5,938 nt of DNA from an uncultured Planctomycetaceae bacterium. GTDB lineage: Bacteria > Planctomycetota > Planctomycetia > Pirellulales > Thermoguttaceae. Location: assembly GCA_947307005.1 (NCBI GenBank), contig CAMZHY010000253.1, forward strand, positions 1 through 5,938. Direction: 5' to 3'. A program made the translations under genes and the position numbers. Shown here piece by piece: positions 1-4,275 of the stretch. The notes below the pieces were generated by a model. The model saw only the letters and a program-made list of their open reading frames with translations, was not told where the DNA came from and made no database searches. Each line of letters begins with the position of its first letter. Position 1 is the first letter of the stretch.

Positions 1-1160
1 GCGCCGACCATACGCTCCGTTTTCGCGTTTCCTTCTTCCATCGTTTTGACGCTAAGCGTTGGGAAGTTGTCTTTGACGCTGTAAACGGTGTAGATTCCGT
101 TTTGGTAGAGAGAATCGACGGTCTCGCGGCTGATCGCGGCGTAAGGCATGACGCAGTTGAACGCCGAATCGGCGATCAGTTTGACGTCGTCGGCGCTCGG
201 CGAGCCGAGGTATAATCCGAGCGGGAAGAAGGGCTCGCCGCTATGAATAAGGCGCAAATGCTCGTCGATATAGCTTGTCCGTTCGGGAATCTTGTCGAGT
301 TTGGAGAAGCGCGTCGTTATCGTTTCCGTCTTTTTCGTTTCCGGATTGACCGCGGAACACGAGAGCGAGTAATCGCCGGACGCTAACGCTGTGGAGTCAA
401 AAGAGAAACGATAATAGCGGTCCGTTTGCGAAACAACTTCTTCGAGCGACGCCGACGCGACCTCCTCGTTATTGGAATTGATAATCGCGAGTTTCGGCGC
501 GAGCGAATCGGCGTCGAAATCGTCCGACGGCGCGGTATAGCCGACGTAGACGTCGACTTTGCCGCCGTCGGATTGCGCGCGATAGCGGTCCGTCGTTATC
601 GCAGAGAAGAGAGGAAAGGTCGTTTTGACAACGGCGACGTCGTCGAACCAAGCGGCGCCGGAACCGCCTTGCGTCACGTAGCACGCGAGATGGGGCGCGA
701 CGGCGTCTTTGGGGATAAACGCGCGGCTTTTGACTTGCCGCCATTCGTTATCCGAACCGTCGATTCCGCTCGCATATGAACCGCCGTACCATGTTCCGTC
801 CTGTCGATTCCATTCGAGACAGACCGTCGCCTTTCCGTCTTTAAGATCCTTCGTCTTAACCCAGACGGAAAAATCGACGACGCTCCCCGCCGGAATATCG
901 AGCGTTTGAGTACAGAGCCTGTATTCCTTGCCGTCGCCCGACCATTTAAGACAAGAATTGCCCGAATGCGCGTCGCCGGAGTCGACGGAGAAATACTGCG
1001 GCGAGCAGCTCCATTTCTCAGGCGCGCCGTTTCCGCCCGCCGATTCGAAGGAGTTGTTTTGAACGACGAATTCGGTCGGCTGATCTTCGGCGCCCGACGC
1101 GAAGCCGGCGAGTAAAGACGAAAGAACGAGAACGGCGGATAAACCTATTTGTTTGAGCAT
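1..1160 (-). CDS. Secreted carbohydrate-binding-domain protein with start of a probable TIM-barrel enzyme domain (C-terminus cut off by window edge)
   Basis: An open frame runs from an ATG at 1160-1158 to the left edge without a stop (386 codons seen). GAGG at 1171-1168, seven bases upstream, supports this start. Residues 1-24 form a Sec signal peptide: a basic start (MLKQ), a hydrophobic core (LSAVLVLSSLLAGF) and an ASGA cleavage region. Residues 30-180 resemble a CBM4/9-like galactose-binding jelly roll: it opens NNSFESAGG, has a DSGDAHSGNSC strand pair and QTLDIPAG, and closes AAWFDDVAV. Residues 185-287 look like a second beta-sandwich linker domain. From about 299 (HLRLIHSGEPFFPLGLYLG) the sequence resembles the first strand of a glycoside-hydrolase TIM barrel, as in GH2/GH5/GH42-type enzymes. 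The catalytic residues would lie outside the window, so family and substrate are unknown. Likely extracytoplasmic and acting on polysaccharide (inference). It lies 258 bp downstream of trpB, past a terminator, so it is probably its own unit. Confidence 0.82.
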   Translation of the reverse strand, partial: MLKQIGLSAVLVLSSLLAGFASGAEDQPTEFVVQNNSFESAGGNGAPEKWSCSPQYFSVDSGDAHSGNSCLKWSGDGKEYRLCTQTLDIPAGSVVDFSVWVKTKDLKDGKATVCLEWNRQDGTWYGGSYASGIDGSDNEWRQVKSRAFIPKDAVAPHLACYVTQGGSGAAWFDDVAVVKTTFPLFSAITTDRYRAQSDGGKVDVYVGYTAPSDDFDADSLAPKLAIINSNNEEVASASLEEVVSQTDRYYRFSFDSTALASGDYSLSCSAVNPETKKTETITTRFSKLDKIPERTSYIDEHLRLIHSGEPFFPLGLYLGSPSADDVKLIADSAFNCVMPYAAISRETVDSLYQNGIYTVYSVKDNFPTLSVKTMEEGNAKTERMVG

Positions 1161-1201
1161 GGCGAAACCTCGTATGGGCGGTTTTTGCGACGGAATTGGA
1201 C

Positions 1202-1225
1202 GCGGGCTCGAATCTCCTCGCCCGC
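1202..1225 (-). other. GC-rich hairpin in the 5' UTR of the secreted carbohydrate-binding protein gene
   Basis: GCGGGC at 1202-1207 pairs with GCCCGC at 1220-1225 around a 12-base loop. With the promoter proposed at 1234-1239, this stem would form almost at the 5' end of the mRNA, about 40 bases before the start codon. Such stems can stabilise transcripts or modulate translation. The pairing is plain in the sequence; the function is inferred. Confidence 0.4.
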
Positions 1226-1233
1226 TTGAGGAT

Positions 1234-1239
1234 ATTTTA
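1234..1239 (-). promoter_or_regulatory. Candidate extended -10 promoter for the secreted carbohydrate-binding protein gene
   Basis: On the minus strand the sequence reads TGTGGTAAAATA. TAAAAT matches the sigma70 -10 consensus at five of six positions and is preceded by TG one base upstream, the extended -10 arrangement. No convincing -35 hexamer is found at the usual spacing; a very GC-rich stretch with the palindrome GCGCCGGCGC at 1251-1260 lies there instead. Transcription would start near 1227, giving a leader of about 67 nt. Confidence 0.45.
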
Positions 1240-1345
1240 CCACATTTGGCGCGCCGGCGCACGTCTTTCAACGCGCGGAACAAAATTCAATTTGCCCAAG
1301 CTCGTCGCGCGGTCGCGCCGACGGGTTACGACGCGGAATTAATCA

Positions 1346-1390
1346 TAAAAAGCCGACGTTCCAAGATTTTTCCGCGGAACGTCGGCTTTC
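1346..1390 (-). terminator. Intrinsic terminator downstream of trpB
   Basis: A 14-bp perfect stem pairs 1349-1362 with 1376-1389; its GC-rich core reads AGCCGACGTTCC / GGAACGTCGGCT. The loop is 13 bases. On the minus strand the right arm runs into GGCTTTTTATG, a five-T tract. It starts 30 bases after the trpB stop codon and so ends the trpB transcript. In the plus direction it is followed only by TTTCTG, so it is mainly a minus-strand terminator. Confidence 0.88.
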
Positions 1391-1418
1391 TGTTGAACGG
1401 CTGGTCGTTTGTCGAATC

Positions 1419-2639
1419 TTATCTGATTCCGTATTTCTCAATGACGTAGTCCATGTCCTTATCGCCTCGGCCGGAGAGGTTGATGAGGACGGAGCCCTTG
1501 CCCATCGTTTTGGCGAGTTTCATCGCGTACGCAACGGCGTGAGAACTTTCGATCGCGGGGATGATCCCTTCCATCTTAGAGAGTTCGAAGAAGGCGTCGA
1601 TCGTTTCCTCGTCGTTGACGACGTCGTATTTAACCCTGCCGAGATCGTGCAAGAACGCGTGTTCCGGGCCGCTGGACGGATAGTCCAAACCGCTGGCGAC
1701 GGAATAGACGGGGGCGGGGTCGCCGTTTTCGTCTTTGAGCATAATGCTGTTGAAGCCGTGCATGACGCCTTCTTCGCCATAGGTGAGGCTCGCGGCGTGA
1801 TCGCCCAGCTTTTCGCCCCTTCCGAGAGGCTCGACGCCGTAGATATCGACGGGGTCGTTGAGGAATCCGGAAAAGAGCCCCATGGCGTTGGAACCGCCGC
1901 CGACGCACGCGACGATAGCGTCTGGAAGTTCTCCGGTCATTTCAATAAACTGTTCTCTCGCTTCGATTCCGACGACGCTTTGGAAATCGCGAACCATCAT
2001 CGGGAACGGATGCGGACCGACGACGGAGCCGATGCAGTAGATCGCGTCCTTATATTCTTTGCAGTAGGCGGTAAACGCCGCGTCGACCGCTTCTTTTAAG
2101 GTTTGCAGACCGTCGGTGACTTCGACGACTCTCGCGCCGAGAATCTTCATACGCGCGACGTTCGGCGCCTGCTTTTTGACGTCGACGGCGCCCATATAGA
2201 CGTCGCATTCCAGACCGAAGTACGCGGCGGCGGTGGCGAGCGCGACTCCGTGCTGGCCCGCGCCTGTTTCCGCAATGACCTTCTTCTTGCCCATGTACTT
2301 GGCGAGAAGAACCTCGCCCATGCAGTGATTGAGCTTGTGCGCGCCCGTATGATTGAGATCTTCGCGTTTCGCGTAGAGCTGGACTCCCGTGCCGATTTTA
2401 TCGGAAAGCCGCGCGAGGTGAGAGATTGGCGTCGGTCTGCCTTGGAACTCTTTACGGATTCTGCGCAGCTCGCTAATGAACTTTCGAGATTTGCAAATCG
2501 TTTGGTACGCGTCGCTGATCTCGTTCATCGCCGTTTGAAGCTCGGGGGGAATATAGGATCCTCCGTATTTGCCGAAATACCCCTTGGCGTCGGGATAGTT
2601 TTTGAAATAAGTAGCGAAATCGACGTCGTTAAAAATCAT
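1419..2639 (-). CDS. trpB: Tryptophan synthase beta subunit (EC 4.2.1.20)
   Basis: TrpB is a cytoplasmic PLP enzyme that joins indole to L-serine to make L-tryptophan, normally in an alpha2-beta2 complex with TrpA. The 406-residue product has the full family pattern: GKYGGSYIPPEL (23-34), KREDLNHTGAHKLN with the PLP-binding lysine K102, AETGAGQHG (123-131) with the catalytic acid E124 exactly 22 residues later as in K87/E109 of the Salmonella enzyme, GPHPFP (208-213), the PLP-phosphate loop GGGSNA (247-252), GLDYPSSGPEHA (317-328), ESSHA (364-368) and LSGRGDKD (388-395). It resembles the usual TrpA-partnered type (TrpB1) rather than TrpB2. The N-terminus is about 14 residues longer than in E. 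coli. The ATG at 2639-2637 is preceded only by a weak purine run (GAAAG). No trpA or other trp gene lies beside it; it has its own promoter and terminator, so it looks monocistronic. The organism may encode trpA elsewhere, or use this enzyme to salvage indole. Confidence 0.97.
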   Translation of the reverse strand: MIFNDVDFATYFKNYPDAKGYFGKYGGSYIPPELQTAMNEISDAYQTICKSRKFISELRRIRKEFQGRPTPISHLARLSDKIGTGVQLYAKREDLNHTGAHKLNHCMGEVLLAKYMGKKKVIAETGAGQHGVALATAAAYFGLECDVYMGAVDVKKQAPNVARMKILGARVVEVTDGLQTLKEAVDAAFTAYCKEYKDAIYCIGSVVGPHPFPMMVRDFQSVVGIEAREQFIEMTGELPDAIVACVGGGSNAMGLFSGFLNDPVDIYGVEPLGRGEKLGDHAASLTYGEEGVMHGFNSIMLKDENGDPAPVYSVASGLDYPSSGPEHAFLHDLGRVKYDVVNDEETIDAFFELSKMEGIIPAIESSHAVAYAMKLAKTMGKGSVLINLSGRGDKDMDYVIEKYGIR

Positions 2640-2653
2640 TTTTGTTTCTTTCG

Positions 2654-2672
2654 AAAAAAAACTGTCGAACAG
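2654..2672 (-). promoter_or_regulatory. Small hairpin plus T8 tract in the trpB leader (possible attenuator)
   Basis: On the minus strand, CTGT-TCG-ACAG (2672-2662) is followed directly by eight Ts (2661-2654), ending 14 bases before the trpB start codon. The layout is that of an intrinsic terminator, but the stem is only four to five base pairs, which is short for efficient termination. It could instead be an unstructured U-rich translation enhancer, which would fit the weak Shine-Dalgarno sequence. No leader peptide with tandem Trp codons was seen. Confidence 0.3.
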
Positions 2673-2779
2673 CGCGGCGCGTAAATTCGGTCTTCCAAAA
2701 CCGACGCGTCGCGACTTGGAAATACGTGCTTGTAATGTTAATAATTGCGTCTGAAGGCGGCAACGGCGGCTTCTTCCAT

Positions 2780-2807
2780 ATTATCGCCATTGTAAGAGCG
2801 CTATCAA
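2780..2807 (-). promoter_or_regulatory. Candidate sigma70-type promoter for trpB
   Basis: On the minus strand, TTGATA (2807-2802; five of six matches to TTGACA) and GATAAT (2785-2780; five of six matches to TATAAT) are separated by 16 bases. Transcription would start near 2773, giving a leader of about 134 nt before the trpB start. The promoter lies downstream of the preceding gene, consistent with trpB being its own transcription unit. Confidence 0.6.
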
Positions 2808-2809
2808 CA

Positions 2810-2844
2810 ACCAGCGTTCGTTTGCCGTCCAAACAAACGCTGGT
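2810..2844 (-). terminator. Long dyad after the Tat-protein gene, next to the trpB -35 box
   Basis: ACCAGCGTT (2810-2818) pairs with AACGCTGGT (2836-2844), and GTTTG (2820-2824) with CAAAC (2830-2834), giving a 15-bp stem with one internal mismatch and a five-base loop. It begins 27 bases past the stop codon of the gene at 2872-3897, where a terminator is expected. The base on the minus strand continues GGTTGTTGATAG, a poor T tract, so termination may be inefficient or factor-assisted. Its far arm ends two bases before the proposed trpB -35 hexamer, so it could also act as an operator. Confidence 0.5.
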
Positions 2845-2871
2845 CTATTGCGAGTCGGAAAAAGGAGGAGG

Positions 2872-3897
2872 TCAGTTTCCGTAGTATTTCGCCTTGGCTG
2901 CGGCGATTTGCTCAATGGCGGAAAGATTGTAGGGATGCGTCGGAGCGTCGGGGAACTTCCAGACGGTCTGTAAATAACCCAGAAGATGCTCGTTGCTGAG
3001 ATTCTCCTTGCCGAATTTAACCGTGAGTTCCATGTTTTCGCCATAAGAAAAATTCGACCCCGTCGGAATTTGATCGTATCCCGCGTCCTTTAGATCCAGA
3101 TAATACTTAACGTAAGGAGCTTTTTCAGGATCGAATTCAAGCTCGTAGTACCAGTTGCTCATTACGATGGACTTAGGCGCCCATTCAAGGAAATCGGGGT
3201 GACGCCATCCGCGATCGGCCCAGATCCACGGGCGAACCCCGTTCTTCTCGCATTCGTCGACGAAGAAGAGGAAGTCGTGTTTCCAGAGCTCCTTTTGACG
3301 AATGACGACGTAATCGAACGTCTCCTGGTGCGGAAAGGTTTCTTCGTCGTACCCGAGGTGGAAAAAGCGCGGATGATCGAAGATTTCGACAACCTCCTTG
3401 ATGAGATCGGAGCAAACCTTGTAGTACGTCGGGGTCGAAACCATTCTTGAATACTCGCCAAGCCAGCAGTCGTGGCACGTGGAGAAATTCATCTTCGGAA
3501 TCGGTTCAAGCCCGAGTTTTCGCACGCGGTCCAAATCTTCGCGGAGTCTTTCGACAGACCACGCGCCCTTAATGGCGATTTCCGGATGACTCTTATACTG
3601 AACGGCTTCGCCCAGATCGACGACAAGCATGTTCAGCCCGGATTGGCTTGCCTTGACCGTAAGTTCTTCCCAGAGTTTCTCGTCGCACGCGAAGTGGTCG
3701 ACGGGCGGGTAAAACGCCGTGGGACTATCGCCCCACATGTTGTGTCCAAGGTGAAGCAGAATCCCCCATGCGAGATTCGAGGACGCGCTCTGCGCCGCGA
3801 ACGCTCCGGTCTCGGCGAGCGCGGACAGAATAGGAGAAGAAGCCGCCAACGAGGCGGCGCCGACTTTCATGAAGTTTCGACGTGTTAGCACGGACAT
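2872..3897 (-). CDS. Tat-exported protein with GH20-like TIM-barrel features, substrate unknown
   Basis: The product is 341 residues from the ATG at 3897-3895. This start is chosen over an in-frame ATG at 3948-3946 because GAGGG (3908-3904) stands six bases before it and because it places a twin-arginine signal at the N-terminus: TRRNFMK at 5-11, a hydrophobic stretch (VGAASLAASS...ILSALA) and an AFA-type cleavage site near 34. The mature part alternates beta-strand and helix segments like a (beta/alpha)8 barrel. LNMLVVDLGEAV (88-99), LEPIPKMNFSTCHD (130-143), RFFHLGYDEE (177-186) and RPWIWADRGW (222-231) sit where GH20 hexosaminidases have their strand-end motifs; the D184-E185 pair resembles the catalytic Asp-Glu of GH20 (HxGxDE). 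This is fold-level resemblance only, and it lacks the usual GH20 N-terminal domain. It is likely a periplasmic or surface sugar hydrolase or related protein; activity is not established. It lies between two other carbohydrate-related genes. Confidence 0.85.
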   Translation of the reverse strand: MSVLTRRNFMKVGAASLAASSPILSALAETGAFAAQSASSNLAWGILLHLGHNMWGDSPTAFYPPVDHFACDEKLWEELTVKASQSGLNMLVVDLGEAVQYKSHPEIAIKGAWSVERLREDLDRVRKLGLEPIPKMNFSTCHDCWLGEYSRMVSTPTYYKVCSDLIKEVVEIFDHPRFFHLGYDEETFPHQETFDYVVIRQKELWKHDFLFFVDECEKNGVRPWIWADRGWRHPDFLEWAPKSIVMSNWYYELEFDPEKAPYVKYYLDLKDAGYDQIPTGSNFSYGENMELTVKFGKENLSNEHLLGYLQTVWKFPDAPTHPYNLSAIEQIAAAKAKYYGN

Positions 3898-3903
3898 AAT
3901 GAA

Positions 3904-3908
3904 CCCTC
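3904..3908 (-). promoter_or_regulatory. Ribosome binding site deciding the start of the Tat-exported protein
   Basis: GAGGG on the minus strand lies six bases before the ATG at 3897-3895. The in-frame ATG 51 bases further upstream has no comparable site. Together with the twin-arginine motif this favours the 341-residue form over a 358-residue one. Confidence 0.75.
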
Positions 3909-4025
3909 TTTTAAAGGACGACAAACAATACGACTCGAGAATCGCCATTTGCTTTTCTACAAACGAACGCTTGAGAACCGACGTCTGTTGAGTCCGACGA
4001 GTCTCCCGTCTCGCATCAGTTACAG

Positions 4026-4099
4026 TAAACGACGTTAAATAACCGCATCCGGAACGACTGCGGCGCGGGTTTAGCTAAGAACGGTTATTTTGTCGTTTA
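4026..4099. repeat. Long imperfect inverted repeat (17 paired bases)
   Basis: TAAACGAC (4026-4033) pairs with GTCGTTTA (4092-4099), and AAATAACCG (4037-4045) with CGGTTATTT (4082-4090); an internal bulge of three bases faces one. The 36-base interior holds the palindrome TTAGCTAA (4071-4078). A competing short stem, CCGCA (4043-4047) with TGCGG (4059-4063), shares part of the left arm, so two alternative folds are possible. Confidence 0.6.
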
Positions 4100-4107
4100 T
4101 GATAAGC

Positions 4108-4154
4108 CTTGCGACGTTTCTCGATGTTTTTTAGTCCTTCGATCGCGTCGCAAG
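4108..4154. repeat. Nine-base perfect inverted repeat around an AT-rich loop
   Basis: CTTGCGACG (4108-4116) pairs with CGTCGCAAG (4146-4154). An inner TCGA (4121-4124) can pair with TCGA (4139-4142), closing a 14-base loop that contains a run of six Ts on the plus strand. Neither side of the stem is followed by a T tract, so it does not look like a simple intrinsic terminator. Confidence 0.55.
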
Positions 4155-4218
4155 TTTGGCATTGACGACGAAGCCGCCGCCAACGCGGATTATTCTATCC
4201 AGAATTCTTTTCTCTTGC

Positions 4219-4235
4219 AAACCGTTTTTCGGTTT
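4219..4235. repeat. Short hairpin AAACCG / CGGTTT
   Basis: A perfect 6-bp stem (4219-4224 with 4230-4235) closes a five-T loop as read on the plus strand. It lies 39 bases past the stop codon of the upstream minus-strand gene and may, with the hairpin at 4246-4275, protect or end that transcript. No T tract follows on the minus strand. Confidence 0.4.
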
Positions 4236-4245
4236 CGTTCGCCAC

Positions 4246-4275
4246 GAGCGGCTCCCTGCGCGTCAGGCGCCGCTC
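4246..4275 (-). terminator. GC-rich hairpin overlapping the stop codon of the six-hairpin protein gene
   Basis: GAGCGGC (4246-4252) pairs with GCCGCTC (4269-4275), and CCTG (4255-4258) with CAGG (4264-4267) around a CGCGT loop, a strong two-part stem. The right arm includes two bases of the TGA stop codon (4276-4274). On the minus strand it is followed by GTGGCGAACG rather than Ts. It may be a transcript-end stabiliser or part of a factor-dependent terminator; the call as terminator is tentative. Confidence 0.35.

Larger units (their letters stand above)
3898..4273. other. 376-bp non-coding spacer rich in inverted repeats
   Basis: No credible coding region is seen on either strand. The spacer separates the six-hairpin protein gene from the Tat-exported protein gene and should contain the end of one transcript and the promoter of the next. 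Inverted repeats occur at 4026-4099, 4108-4154 and 4219-4235, and a fourth at 4246-4275 overlaps the upstream gene's last codon. None is followed by a good T tract. No clear -35/-10 pair stands out between 3898 and 4020. Confidence 0.6.

Noticed and set aside
426..1115. Several small open frames on both strands at 426-1115
   Set aside because: They overlap the long minus-strand frame with a signal peptide and carbohydrate-binding domain, give Arg-rich low-complexity products and have no initiation signals.
1202..1225. CTCGAAT inside a GC stem, resembling the T-arm of a tRNA
   Set aside because: The bases flanking the loop do not form the 5-bp T stem and there is no acceptor, anticodon or D arm around it.
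1539..2684. Two long open frames on the plus strand (1539-2099 and 2103-2684) antisense to trpB
   Set aside because: trpB has every family motif over the same bases. The antisense frames have no ribosome binding site, give low-complexity Arg/Asp/Val-rich products and are explained by the GC-rich codon pattern of the real gene.
2629..2832. Minus-strand frame across the trpB leader, read as a possible Trp leader peptide
   Set aside because: It has only two isolated Trp codons, no tandem Trp run, no convincing ribosome binding site and it reads past the trpB start codon out of frame.
2859..2871. Strong plus-strand Shine-Dalgarno-like run AAAAGGAGGAG
   Set aside because: No start codon follows at a usable distance and the plus-strand frames downstream are shadows of the Tat-protein gene.
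3898..3948. In-frame upstream ATG (3948-3946) for the Tat-exported protein
   Set aside because: It lacks a ribosome binding site and would put 17 unrelated residues in front of a clear twin-arginine signal; the ATG at 3897-3895 has GAGGG at good spacing.
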